Assembly (NCBI GenBank): GCA_900095095.1
Contig: FMBT01000301.1
Span: forward strand, 496,001-560,000
Length of the DNA: 64,000 nt
DNA from: Fragilariopsis cylindrus CCMP1102
Taxonomy: Eukaryota > Bacillariophyta > Bacillariophyceae > Bacillariales > Bacillariaceae
Direction: 5' to 3'
Position numbers and translations under genes: made by a program. Positions 42,154 to 52,529 of this stretch are shown one piece after another. The notes beneath the pieces are model-generated. The model searched no databases. It was not told the DNA's origin and saw nothing but the letters and a program-made list of their open reading frames with translations. How positions within the stretch are numbered: the first letter of the stretch is position 1; every line of letters starts with the position of its first letter.

Positions 42154-43668
42154 ATGAACGATACAGAAGCAGACGCAGAACAGCGTCGGATCGTGGCTAG
42201 ATGTATGCATCATATGCCTGATAGTATGAACATCAAAGAAGCTTATGTCTTGATGATTATGCTGTATAAAGCTGGAATATTATCTTATTATTTAGCAGAT
42301 CTTGATGCTGCGGATGATACTGGTCATATCCTTGATCAGGATGGATATGACCAAAAAGTTGAATTCACGAATTATTGTTCTCATTTCAATGATGAGCAGT
42401 ACACGAAAATAGATCCCAAAACAGGCAGGATCACATTTTTTCTTCATGATATGTCTACTGTTCCCATATCTATTGACATTGATCAATTTCAAAGTCTTGA
42501 AAGTATATGTCTTAGGTATTGTCGGTTACTTATCATGGAACTTGGTAATCTACCTGTACTCAAAACAATTAAATTTTGTCATTGTAATCCCAGTATGTTT
42601 GAAAATGTTCCAGAAGGACTTCAACTTTCTTCAATCAAGAAAGTTGTTATTGACTCTACGACTATATATGGTACAAGATTGAATTCGAACTTGTCGTCAT
42701 TTTTAAAGATATTTCCAAATACGCTAGAAGAATTAATTTTTAGTAATACGACAAGAGAAGACTCAGATGAAATTCTTCATGTTCTTCAGAATGATGATTT
42801 ATGTTTTCGACATAACCTAACTACAATCCATATGAGAGATTGCAAATTAAATGACGACGATTTGAAACAATTGGTATTTGAAATACGAGAACGGTTCCCT
42901 AATCTTCATACACTTAATGTTAGTTTTAACAACATTAAAAGTCTTTGTGGTATTAGTGATAGAATCAAACAGGATCCATCGATACCTAATAACGAATTGT
43001 GCAAATTGAATCTTAGACTTAATCCGATTTGGAAGCAAATATGTGGTAAATATAATCCGATCTGGAAGCAAATATATGATGATGATGGTGGTGGTGATAC
43101 ACTGAATGCAACGAAGGACCCCAAGGAAATAGCGGCATTGGTTACTGTTCTTGACAAATTTGATGGAATTTCGAACCTTGGCGCACATTCGTCTCATAAA
43201 TACGAACCAAAAATTGAGTATGCATTGAGAATCAATATAGCTGGAAGAAAGGAGCTTATGAGGGGGAAATCCAGCAGGAGGTCTAATAACGCTGATGATG
43301 AGGATAAACCAATTATGAATCGTGCGTTATGGCCTCTAATACTGGAGAGGGCTTACAGTAATTCCTCAGAAATCTATAATTTTGAGAGGTGTGGATGGGG
43401 TGATGTTTCTTCCAGCGAGAGGGATGAAAAGGATGATGTTACTATCAGCAAAGACGTGGAGAGTAAAAAGTGTGCAACAGGACTATTCCACCTGGTCCAT
43501 TACTTCTATGCGCCGGTTATGATAGAAGATCGTGGTGGTAGTACTACTACTACTACTACTGCTACTACTAATATTACAAATTATAATTCTAGTGAAAGCA
43601 GTAACAGTAACAACAACAACAACGACAGCACGCGTAATGAATGGAAAGGGAAACGGAAGCGCAAATAG
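42154..43668 (+). CDS. LRR-like protein, family A paralogue 2
   Basis: The 504-aa protein shares all parts with the gene at 29087: ADAEQRRIVARCMHHMPDSMNIKE at the start, FQSLESICLRYCRLL, MELGNLPVLKTIKFCHC, TLEELIFSNTTRE, LHTLNVSFNNIKSLCGI, CKLNLRLNPI, then LRINIAGRKEL, ALWPLILERAYSNS and CATGLFHLVHYF. LRRs occupy about residues 105-320. A NPIWKQI segment is tandemly doubled (NPIWKQICGKYNPIWKQIYD). The C-terminus adds Thr, Ser and Asn runs and a basic end KGKRKRK that could be a nuclear signal. No membrane segment. Single exon; inverted relative to its paralogue. Confidence 0.75.
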   Translation: MNDTEADAEQRRIVARCMHHMPDSMNIKEAYVLMIMLYKAGILSYYLADLDAADDTGHILDQDGYDQKVEFTNYCSHFNDEQYTKIDPKTGRITFFLHDMSTVPISIDIDQFQSLESICLRYCRLLIMELGNLPVLKTIKFCHCNPSMFENVPEGLQLSSIKKVVIDSTTIYGTRLNSNLSSFLKIFPNTLEELIFSNTTREDSDEILHVLQNDDLCFRHNLTTIHMRDCKLNDDDLKQLVFEIRERFPNLHTLNVSFNNIKSLCGISDRIKQDPSIPNNELCKLNLRLNPIWKQICGKYNPIWKQIYDDDGGGDTLNATKDPKEIAALVTVLDKFDGISNLGAHSSHKYEPKIEYALRINIAGRKELMRGKSSRRSNNADDEDKPIMNRALWPLILERAYSNSSEIYNFERCGWGDVSSSERDEKDDVTISKDVESKKCATGLFHLVHYFYAPVMIEDRGGSTTTTTTATTNITNYNSSESSNSNNNNNDSTRNEWKGKRKRK

Positions 43669-44607
43669 GTTTTCTAAGTGAGAAAGTGGTGAATATAAAG
43701 TTGGATTAATTAATATGGCGAAAGAGGTGAAATTCAAGAATTATTTTAGCGTTCGATGATGATCATGACATCAAGATATATCCCGGAACAGCCAGGATCA
43801 TATTTAACTCCTTGTTGTCTACGTATGCGGACGCAGAATGTTTGTTCTACAATCATCACTGAGTATAGTTCGGCGGAATGTTCTATGAGAACATGAACTC
43901 TTTTCTCTCTCTTTGGAATTCTATAGTAGAGAAAATGATGAGATTATGAGGAGATAGATGAGCTATAATACAGTATAACTATGTTACTATAACGTGCACA
44001 TAATGGTGAAGCTTCTTTCTAGTATGAGACAGTTCAGTGGGATGTATTTTTTCTGACTGTAATTTGCTTAGTTAATTCTCTTCTCTTAAATCGTTGTTCT
44101 GACCAATGATTAGTATTAGTGTTGGGGCAATACTAGAAATGCTATGAGGTTTATACTTTCTTCGTTTGAGTTTTACTGTCGGTAGTTGGCTATGCATCAT
44201 TGCGCATATGAGAGGATCCCTAGCTTCTGCTTCTTTTGGCAGATGATTCACTTCGATTCGATTCGCTATTCGCGTACGATACTGGCATTTGCCTATATAT
44301 ATATAATTCGATGGATTGTTGTTGTTGTCGTCGTCGTCGTCGTTCTTCCATCAATTTTTGTAGATCTTACCCATTCGACGAGATCAATCATTTCTAGTGG
44401 AAGGGGAAAATTGGGATCCACCTCATTACGCCGAAAACGCACGAGGAGCTCACACACCCCAGGAGAGACGAGACAAATTAAGTCAAGTCTAGCTGCGTTC
44501 GATTGTGTATGTGTTCTCCTCTGATTCGGATGATCGATATTGTACGAGTAGATGCAATCGAAAGACATAAACTTTTCAAGAAAGAAAAAGGTCTGGTAAT
44601 CCATGTT
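43669..44607. other. convergent intergenic region
   Basis: No gene is supported; frames at 44186-44604 on both strands mirror a GTT/GTC repeat (44318-44345). A TA run is at 44296-44307. Confidence 0.4.
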
Positions 44608-46104
44608 CTACTTTTCTTTCCATTGCTGTTTTTTGTAGTTGTTGTTGTTATTATTTCCTTCTGAAGATGATAATAATAATGTTGATGATGATAATGATAC
44701 ATAATACCAACGAAATAATATTGAATATACGACAGCTAATGTTGTTCCTAATGGTATCCGTCGAAGTAGTACTCGGAATAATTTACTTAAACTACTTGAT
44801 GCTGCTGCTGCAGTTGTAGATGTAGATCGTTCTAATATACTACATACTATATTAGCTACAATTGCTGATACTAAAAATGAAATCAATCCTTTTACACTAG
44901 TACGATATGATTGTGCTTGTACTTTTGCAGCAGCAGCAATATCAGTAGTAGCAGTAGAGGAGGATGATACAGGAAATAAACCTGTACCAATTTTTGTGAC
45001 ATGACCAGTCATTGCATATGTCACACCAGCACCAATATCAACTGTACCAGCATTAATAATACCAAATGATATTGCCATTAATGGCATTTTTAAGAAGGAT
45101 ACTGATCCCATAAGATCTGATAGTAAAAAGAATATACTTGATAGAATTGTGATACTCTTTAATGTTTGTTGTTTTCGTTTGTTAATTGTTTTAGTATATT
45201 TATCATATTGTTGTTGTTGTTGATGATAATTATTCCATATTGATAATATTGTACCACCCAACGTATAACAGATTATCATGGATGAATACAATGTAATCGA
45301 ATATAGACTATTCAATTGACTTATTGACTCTGCTAATTTAATTATTGTACCTGTCATTAAATTAGGAAAACAATTATATCGTCGAATACAAAACCCTTCC
45401 ACGAATCCTGATAGACTCATTAATAATATAATGAATTTTGTTTCTTTTGTTTCTTGTATTTGTTGTTGTTTTCTTCTATTATTGTCTGAAATAAGATAGT
45501 CTTCTTTTTGAGGATTTTGTTGTTGAAGAGTAATTGAAGGATACTCGAAAAATGATGTAGTGGTGACACTAGTTTCTTCTTCTTCGGCGGCATACAACGA
45601 CGACGACGACGATGTTGTCGCTGCACCCGTGGCCGAATTCGAATCTGAATTGTTGCTTTCATTGTTGACCGAGGAAAAGGAAGAATGTTGCGGATGTAGA
45701 GGAGAAAGAATTTCATTGTTATTATTTTCTTCTTCTTCAGAAGAAGATGAGGAATGCAAAGCCACCGATGCTACGGCTCTTGGTGATGAAGCAGAAAAAG
45801 AAGAAAGGAATCGGAATCTTCGTTGCTGCTGTTTATTGATACTACCAAATTGATGTGTTGTTGTTGCTGCCGTCGTAGTTGTCGTTCCTCTCGATGGTTG
45901 TGGGATATGTCTAGAAGAAGCGACAACAAAGAATTGAGATGATGTTGATTGGCATAGTAATAACAACAACAACAGCGGCAATGGAATCAAACAAGCAGTG
46001 AATCTACGTTTCTTTCGTTGCCGACGACGAGAACAACGTGCCGATGATGATAACAACGATATTACTTGTGCTTGGTGCACAACAAAGCTACCGGAGGATG
46101 TCAT
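44608..46104 (-). CDS. DUF1275/YoaK-like multi-pass membrane protein
   Basis: The 498-aa protein has about 215 residues of low-complexity N-terminus with an early hydrophobic segment (LIPLPLLLLLLLCQSTSS), possibly an organelle or ER signal. The membrane domain follows: LLMSLSGFVEGFCIRRYNCFPN leading into LMTGTIIKLA, YSSMIICYTLGGTILSIW, ITILSSIFFLLSDLMGSV, MPLMAISFGIINAG leading to TYAMTGHVTKIG, ISFLVSAIVANIVCSIL and a last span. The pattern SGFVxG...MTGxxxKLA and the second ..MTGHVTKIG match the two-fold layout I know for DUF1275 (YoaK) proteins. The family is mainly bacterial and of unknown function. Gln/Ser insertions enlarge this version. Single exon. Confidence 0.68.
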   Translation of the reverse strand: MTSSGSFVVHQAQVISLLSSSARCSRRRQRKKRRFTACLIPLPLLLLLLLCQSTSSQFFVVASSRHIPQPSRGTTTTTAATTTHQFGSINKQQQRRFRFLSSFSASSPRAVASVALHSSSSSEEEENNNNEILSPLHPQHSSFSSVNNESNNSDSNSATGAATTSSSSSLYAAEEEETSVTTTSFFEYPSITLQQQNPQKEDYLISDNNRRKQQQIQETKETKFIILLMSLSGFVEGFCIRRYNCFPNLMTGTIIKLAESISQLNSLYSITLYSSMIICYTLGGTILSIWNNYHQQQQQYDKYTKTINKRKQQTLKSITILSSIFFLLSDLMGSVSFLKMPLMAISFGIINAGTVDIGAGVTYAMTGHVTKIGTGLFPVSSSSTATTDIAAAAKVQAQSYRTSVKGLISFLVSAIVANIVCSILERSTSTTAAAASSSLSKLFRVLLRRIPLGTTLAVVYSILFRWYYVSLSSSTLLLSSSEGNNNNNNYKKQQWKEK

Positions 46105-48136
46105 GATTGTACTTCGTTATTGGATAGTAGAAGACAAATAATGGATGGATGGATGTAAGTTACGGTAAGTTACTTGTTGTATCACGGTACAGTACAGTAG
46201 AGTATGTAACGGCATGTTCTTGTTATTAGTGAGAATGTGAAAGTACTAACTTATCGGAATTCTTCTTTGTTGCATTTTCAAAAATATAAGATTTGTTTGT
46301 GGATATCACGTTAGTCGCGTGTTCAACTACTGTACTTACCAAATTTCATTACATGTATAGTACAGTACTTAATTGCAAGATGTTCTGATCGGGTTCGCCA
46401 GATTTTTGTCCAAAATTTGGACAAATCAAAAAAGTTGCTGCTTAAACATGGCAGACAGACAGCATCGGATCGGAGCGCCAAAATTTAAAACCCTTGTACT
46501 AGCCGTAGTTAAATATCGGAACGACAACAAAGCAACAAAACAGCTTGTCAACAAAACCAGATGGGAATTATTTATTCATTTTATGCATTGCTGCATAATT
46601 AATTCGTGAATGATGCGGTCTGTCCTGCCGCCAAGAATCCAGATTTCTTTTTAGCTCGTGGCGGGACTGGATAATCACTGACTACTCTATATTTTTGACA
46701 ATGTTTGACTGACTCGTGATTTAACGTTCAACGTACGAATAGCATCCAACAAGCAAAATCAATCCTAATCCGAGAAGGCATTTATTTCTGTTGCTTTCAT
46801 TGATACTACTACACTTGACTCTTGACTTGACTACTGTACTGTGAGCGTGAAAAGTATACTAAAAGTATACTATCGCGCACAACAGTTGTATTCAAAATAC
46901 AGTGCTAAATACAGTGCTAATTCAGACATGCACCAAATGAAAAGCACTGTAAAAATACAAGTCGAATTTATTTTACAGCGCATTCACAAAAACCACTGTA
47001 AAATCCTACTGTAAGAAATAACAAGTTGAAAATAACCACAACCACAACCACAACCACAACCACATACAGTAAACAATAACAACAAGTAAGATAGATAGCA
47101 TATGTAACTGTGAGTACTACTTGTAGTATTACCAGCTAAATACACATCTTAGCAGTAACATATCTATCTATGCAGGTATAGTAAGCTTGGCACACCTTAG
47201 CAACCCCGCCCCGCAACCACAGGTACAATATTGAATATAACTATGTGTACTAAGGTATGCACATATACCCAACAGCAGCATGTATAATGGTTAAAGACTT
47301 TGAATCTTAATGGGAACATTCTAGTGTTTTCTCTCCGTATGTTTCCGAAGCTGACGTGTAGCTGGTGAAGTTTAGCTCGTGCAGTGTAGCTGTATAAAAC
47401 TTGTTATTTAAAAGCTGCTGCACCGCTCCTCCCCGCCCTGTTAAAAAGCCAGAGGAGTCAACAGCCAACCCACCTATTAGTGCAGTGTAGCTAGTGAATT
47501 GTAGCTAGTGAAGTCTAGCTACAGCCCTTCAAAGTGTAGTGTAGTTTAAATTGTGTAATTTAGCTAGTTGAGCGGTTGTAGCTACAGTACTATTAGTACT
47601 GTAGCTAGTGCGCTGCAAATTATCGCGCTGCAGAGTATCACGGTGAAAATTTTGAATTTTGTGCAGCGCGATGAATTTTTTGAATTTTGTGCGCTGATTG
47701 ACAATTTTTTCTATTTTTGGTCAGTAAATCCTCTAAGTAATTATTAGTACTGGAGATTAACCAGTACATGTCTGAAAAGTATACCAGGGGCTGTTCAAAT
47801 ATGTATACATTTCACTGAGTACACACCAGTACTAATAAATTGCAGTGCAATTAGTATGAGAAAGTACACACTGGTACTTTTGAAAAGTATGCTTATTTGG
47901 TATACTTTCTCTAAAAACAAGCGAATCGCGTATACATTTACGTAAGACTGTACCGTACTCCTTGACGGCAAATATATGCAAATAGTTTTTTTTTGTAAAC
48001 TAAAACGTATCTCATTCCACCACTTCATCTTAAATCTTAGCTAACACGACGGTCAATTCAATCAATTGTACAATCCATCGCAACATCGAAGAAAAGAAAA
48101 ACGCCATAATAAACGCCAATAATAATAATAGCAAGA
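46105..48136. other. 2-kb gene-free region with palindromes and short repeats
   Basis: (AACCAC)n lies at about 47030-47065. TAGCTAGTG-type motifs recur between 47350 and 47620. A 25-nt near-perfect palindrome is at 47581-47605, an 11-bp inverted repeat at 47622-47632/47662-47672, and a 13-bp inverted repeat at 47741-47753/47826-47838. No gene or RNA gene is recognised. Confidence 0.5.
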
Positions 48137-49864
48137 ATGTTGTTTACTTCTTCAAGAACAAGAAGAGCGCCAAGAAAAAGAAGGAGTTTCGTTTTCTTGT
48201 TACTGCTGAGTGTCATAGTAGTGGTAGTGATATTGAGCACATTTTCATCATTCGTCGTTTCTTCTTCTTCTTCTACGACTGCTGGTGACGAGGTTTTATC
48301 AGAAGACGTAATATCGTCATCCGCCGCAGCAGCAGTAGCAGCAAACGTAAATATTGACGAAGTTGACGCGACCGTAAACGCGGACGTCGTAAACGTGGAC
48401 GCAAAGCCTACGGTTACTGGCTACTACAAGGACAACGCTGATGTGACTAAAGAAGAAGAATTGGACGATGAGTCTCCTCGTACATGTTCTGCTGCTGATG
48501 CTGATGCTCTAGATTGTGATAAGATTGATAACAACAATAAAAAAGGAATAGGACCAGAAGGCGTATCTAAAGGCCAACGCAAAGCTGAAGAAGACGACGA
48601 AGATGATGATGATGATGATGATGACGACGATGATGATGATGATGATGATGACGACGATGACAACTATCATTCATCGGATATAGTATATTCTAGAAATGAG
48701 ATAAATAAAAAGAAAGAAGAATATTTAGAATCCAAACCATTGGATCATGGTATCCATAATCATTTAATTACAAAACAGGAACAACACCAACAAGATGAAT
48801 TATATAAAGATTATTTACCAAATTTTCATGACAATGGTGGGATACTGATATTTTTTCATTTATATAAAACAGGTGGATCGTCGATCACCGAATTAATTGT
48901 TGATATAAAAGCAGATCAAGAACAAGAATTAATTCATGGATATGGTTGTGATAATGATAATGAAGAAGATGAAGAAGATGAAAGTAAAGATAGTACAAAA
49001 AATCCAACAGATTGTCAATCACGTGTTGTATTTATCAATAATCGTGAATCAATATCGACAGAAGATATCAAAAAATCTATCTGGTTAGTCGAATATAAGA
49101 AAAAAGTGGTGGTCTATAATTTTCATGTGGAATTTCCAGCCACAATGTATCCAACATTAGTAGAAGCAGAACCGATACTGAAGGAATGGAAACAAACAGC
49201 CAAGGACAAAAATATCTCTTACTTTGCCACGACTCTGGTTCGAGAACCATTAGGGCATGCCTTATCCTTTTTTAATTTTTTTCATGTTGCAATTGCCAAT
49301 GAATTATGGTCCCCATTTCAAGGTGATATGGATCCGACTGAAGATAATTTTCTAAAAACATATGTCCCCAATCGGTTATGTCATATTATGTACGATGATG
49401 CGCATTCGATCTTAGAAGCACCAAATTATGCCTTACGAGATGGATTAGTCAATGATCTATATCATTTTATGGATGAGAATGAATTAAATAGAAGAAAGGA
49501 ACCATCGTTTTGTGATATAACCAAAGTATTGGAAGTATTAGATACTTCATTTGATTACGTCGGTGTCACAGAAAAATTATCGACACATATATTACCAATG
49601 TTTACCTATTTAGTTTTTGGTGATGCGTCATGGGGATTAGATGCCTCCATTAAAAAAAAAGTCGATACATTTTATGATAATGAAGAAGATAAAAAATTAG
49701 AAATTAAACCATTAAAGAAACATAATCTATCAGAAGAAACGAAAACAAAAGTGTTACAAGAATCCAGTTTGGATCAACAATTATATGAAACAATTCTAAC
49801 AAAATTTAATCATTGGCCAAAATATGAATTATCAAAGGAAGAAGGATTAGAATCTGAATTATAA
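48137..49864 (+). CDS. Golgi-type sulfotransferase with poly-Asp stem
   Basis: The 575-aa protein has a type II membrane layout: basic start RTRRAPRKRR, one hydrophobic anchor (about residues 15-37), then a long acidic low-complexity stem with about 25 nearly uninterrupted Asp (DNA 48594-48660). The catalytic domain has the PAPS-binding 5'-phosphosulfate loop FFHLYKTGGSSITELI (about 238-253) and the 3'-phosphate segment TTLVREPLGHALSFFNFF (about 364-381), where Arg and Ser are the expected contacts. This matches carbohydrate sulfotransferases of the heparan 2-O/uronyl type rather than cytosolic SULTs. It should sulfate secreted glycans or glycoproteins in the Golgi. Single exon. Confidence 0.78.
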   Translation: MLFTSSRTRRAPRKRRSFVFLLLLSVIVVVVILSTFSSFVVSSSSSTTAGDEVLSEDVISSSAAAAVAANVNIDEVDATVNADVVNVDAKPTVTGYYKDNADVTKEEELDDESPRTCSAADADALDCDKIDNNNKKGIGPEGVSKGQRKAEEDDEDDDDDDDDDDDDDDDDDDDDNYHSSDIVYSRNEINKKKEEYLESKPLDHGIHNHLITKQEQHQQDELYKDYLPNFHDNGGILIFFHLYKTGGSSITELIVDIKADQEQELIHGYGCDNDNEEDEEDESKDSTKNPTDCQSRVVFINNRESISTEDIKKSIWLVEYKKKVVVYNFHVEFPATMYPTLVEAEPILKEWKQTAKDKNISYFATTLVREPLGHALSFFNFFHVAIANELWSPFQGDMDPTEDNFLKTYVPNRLCHIMYDDAHSILEAPNYALRDGLVNDLYHFMDENELNRRKEPSFCDITKVLEVLDTSFDYVGVTEKLSTHILPMFTYLVFGDASWGLDASIKKKVDTFYDNEEDKKLEIKPLKKHNLSEETKTKVLQESSLDQQLYETILTKFNHWPKYELSKEEGLESEL

Positions 49865-49929
49865 AATCCAGAAGTCTCCTAATAATAACGAGAATGGTAA
49901 TGATGTCATTGTCATTGTTGTTGTTGACG

Positions 49930-50008
49930 ATGATGACGACGACGATGACGATGACGATGACGATGACAATGGCAATGGCAATGGCAATGGCAATGGCAAT
50001 GGCAAAGA
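49930..50008. repeat. hexanucleotide repeats (GATGAC)n and (AATGGC)n
   Basis: A GATGAC/GACGAT tract runs directly into about six AATGGC units downstream of the sulfotransferase stop. It makes artefactual MTMTMAMAMA and its antisense frames. Confidence 0.9.
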
Positions 50009-50349
50009 TGACAGAAGTAGTAATAAAACCAATACTGATCAGAACTGTAATAGTAAGCAAAAATAAACAAAAAACAAAAACAAAGAATCACCCACATACA
50101 GAAACGAAAATTACAAATGCCATACCTATGCTATTGCTATAATATTGCTATGCTATACCATACGACGATAATCAAATTCAAATTCAAATTCGGTTCGGGT
50201 TTATAAAAAGGTGTATACTAGCTACAGTACATCATTAATTAATTAACAAAACTGTTTTTTTAATCTATTTTGTGTTACTATTATTAGTATTTGGATTGTT
50301 ATACCACATATTACTAAGAGAAGGTATATGTACCTGCATATCTGTATAA

Positions 50350-50895
50350 ATTTTTCCAGATGCGTCGTCGCCATCATCCTGTTGCTGCTGTTGCTGTTCA
50401 TCGTTGTCGTAGTTGTTGTTCAGCTTTGTAAATTTTCCAGACGCGTCGTCGCTATCATCCTGTTGTTGCTGTTGTTGTTGCTGTTATTGTTGCTGCTGTT
50501 GCTGTTCATCGTCGTTGTTGTTGTTGTTGTTCAGCTTTATAAATTTTCCAGACGCGTCGTCGCTATCATCCTGTTGTTGCTGTTGCTGTTGCTGTTGCTG
50601 TTATTGTTGCTGTTCATCGTTGTTGTTGTTGTTGTTGTTGTTGTTGTTCAACTTTATACATTTTCCAGACGCGTCGTCGCCATCATCCTGTTGTTGTTGT
50701 TATTGTTGTTGTTGTTGCTATTCATCGTTGTTGTTGTTCGTCATTCTTGTTGTTGCTTTTGTTGTTGTTCAACTTTATAAATTTTCCGGACGCGTCGTCG
50801 CCATCATCCTGTTGTTGTTGTTATTGTTGTTGTTGTTGCTATTCATCGTTGTTGTTGTTCGTCATTCTTGTTGTTGCTTTTGTTGTTGTTCAGCT
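50350..50895. repeat. minisatellite derived from the 3' end of the acidic secreted gene
   Basis: Five units are anchored by TTTTCCAGACGCGTCGTCG near 50354, 50433, 50543, 50661 and 50782, spaced about 80-121 nt, each filled with GTT/GCT triplets. The last two units (about 50670-50895) are nearly identical. On the minus strand each full unit repeats KLNNNKSNNKNDEQQQ-type codons plus a stop, the same as the end of the gene at 50843-51727. The array therefore arose by tandem copying of that 3' end. Confidence 0.8.
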
Positions 50896-51727
50896 TGAAC
50901 AGGGATGATATGGGTAGTGCATCACTAATTTTAATCACACCAATCATTCTTGCTGGAAGTTCTATATATGCTAATGCGATATTAGTCGTATCATCGGTAA
51001 TATCACGAAATGCTAATGATGGCGGCGTAGAGGATGGTTCAAGACGATATCGTTGAAGTGCTTCATGAATATCTTGCTCGCGTCCTTTAGTATCAATTTC
51101 CTCTTGATCTTCTTCTTCTTCTTCTTCTTCTACGTCTTCAGGTGTATTCTTCCATTCAAGATATCGATCATATACCACCTCCTTAAATTCTAATTCATAG
51201 TCTTCGTCACAATCTACACCGATATCTTCAAATAATACCAAACAATATTCTTCATAGAGTCTTTCCATAATTTCAATTTCTTCTGATGTGTATTCATATT
51301 CCTCCTCGTCTTCTTCCTCGTCTTTTTCTTCTCGGTCAAATTCATCGTCTTCCTCTTGTTCCAAGTCCTCGTTATCCTCATAATCTTCATCTTCATCGTA
51401 TTCATCGTATTCATAGTCATCATCTTCATTATCTTCGTCATCATCTAGTTTAAAACAACCCCTTAGTTCTGCCCCTGCCCCTGCCTTTTCCTTTGCTTCA
51501 TCTTCGGCTATAGCTTTTCTTTTAAGTTCTTCTACCGAATGAAGATATTTATATTCTTCTTTTTTTTCACAATGCAAACAACTGTTATTATGCATAACGA
51601 CATTGCTATAGTATCCATTTACATTCACATTCACATTCACATTAGCATTAGCATTCACGGCGGAGACACTACGACCTATGATAACAACGCAGAAAGCTAC
51701 TAATACTATAACGAATGTCGTCATCAT
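50843..51727 (-). CDS. secreted acidic protein
   Basis: I start at the MM pair at 51727 because a signal peptide follows directly (MMTTFVIVLVAFCVVIIGRS..SA); an in-frame ATG at 51760 would add 11 residues before it. The mature part starts with a NANANVNVNV repeat, then NNSCLHCEKKEEY, then more than 100 residues rich in Asp/Glu. Acidic helical segments (SEEIEIMERLYEEYCLVLF, ELEFKEVVYDRYLEWKN) and a non-acidic part (PPSLAFRDITDDTTNIAL, ELPARMIGVIKISDALP) follow. The gene ends in Asn/Gln repeats shared with the downstream minisatellite. Calcium binding or an extracellular matrix role would fit the composition but is only inference. No family is recognised. Confidence 0.62.
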   Translation of the reverse strand: MMTTFVIVLVAFCVVIIGRSVSAVNANANVNVNVNVNGYYSNVVMHNNSCLHCEKKEEYKYLHSVEELKRKAIAEDEAKEKAGAGAELRGCFKLDDDEDNEDDDYEYDEYDEDEDYEDNEDLEQEEDDEFDREEKDEEEDEEEYEYTSEEIEIMERLYEEYCLVLFEDIGVDCDEDYELEFKEVVYDRYLEWKNTPEDVEEEEEEEDQEEIDTKGREQDIHEALQRYRLEPSSTPPSLAFRDITDDTTNIALAYIELPARMIGVIKISDALPISSLFKLNNNKSNNKNDEQQQR

Positions 51728-51760
51728 TATACGACTGCTGCTGGAAAAGGAGTAGAGCAA

Positions 51761-52159
51761 ATAACAATTCTGTCTTTTAGTGCTGTACGTGTACGCTGAT
51801 TCTGCTTATGTCTTTGTCTTGGTCCTTTTCGATTGGTTGTTGTTGTTGTTGTTGCTGTTGTCGTTGCCGATGCCGATGTTTTTGTCGTCGCTGCTGCTAT
51901 GGTAGTAGATATTATCATGTATCGGATCTTTCACAGAATTATTACTACTTTGAACTACTGTATCAAAAAGTGAGGCGAAAAGTTACTGTATCATCTAAGC
52001 AGTCTCGAATCGTGCTTTTTTTGACCAATCCCAGTTTACTATCATTATCAATCGTGCTGAAAAGTGAAAGTTAGATTTCTTGCCAAATATTGTCGCGAAA
52101 ATTAGGCGCGCACGCTACTGTTATAAATGAATGTTGCGCGTTTTACAGAGGTGTTCCTA
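51761..52159. other. intergenic region before the MITE
   Basis: GTTGTT/GCTGTT triplet repeats at 51836-51870 produce a spurious Cys-rich frame. No gene is supported. Confidence 0.4.
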
Positions 52160-52163
52160 GTGA

Positions 52164-52525
52164 CTACTTCCTCCGTGCAACGCTTTTTGTCACGTGCGCT
52201 ATCGCTTGAAGATTAAGACGAGCTAAAGCACACTATCATTAAAAATCTAAATAATGCCCAAAAATAACTAGCAAATACTAGTAAAACTATACATCATTCA
52301 ACTGTGTGCAACTCTATCAATAAAGAATATTTTTCAAAATTTGAAGGTTCCATCTAAACTATTATTCTACACAGATTTCATATATCAACATCCTGAAGTT
52401 TTATATTTCCTTCTGAAATTGGCAACCTGAAAGACTAAATTAGCATGTGTGAAATGCACGTTTAAAAATCGCAAAATTTTCAACCGATAGCGCGCGTGAC
52501 AAAAAGCGTTGCACGGAGGAAGTAG
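52164..52525. mobile_element. 362-bp MITE with 41-bp terminal inverted repeats
   Basis: The ends 52164-52204 and 52485-52525 are inverted copies with a single mismatch in 41. The element begins CTACTTCCTCCGTGCAACGC and has an AT-rich 280-bp interior with no coding capacity. GTGA flanks both sides (52160-52163 and 52526-52529), a possible 4-bp target duplication. If instead the TA at 52165/52523 is the target, the ends read CTTCCTCCGT, close to Stowaway/Tc1-mariner MITE ends (CTCCCTCCGT). The near-perfect ends suggest recent insertion. Confidence 0.8.
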
Positions 52526-52529
52526 GTGA

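Noticed and set aside
44186-44604. Overlapping frames on both strands
   Set aside because: Both depend on the GTT/GTC repeat at 44318-44345 and mirror each other.
47030-47065. Telomere-like (AACCAC)n tract
   Set aside because: The unit is not a telomere repeat of known stramenopiles (CCCTAA type) and is only a few units long; a microsatellite.
50350-50895. CRISPR-like regular repeats
   Set aside because: The units are contiguous, unequal in length and carry gene-derived and triplet sequence, with no spacers; the genome is eukaryotic.
50328-50898. Long plus-strand Leu/Val- and Cys-rich frames
   Set aside because: They are readings of GTT/GCT triplets in the minisatellite; composition repeats with each unit and no domain or start context supports them.
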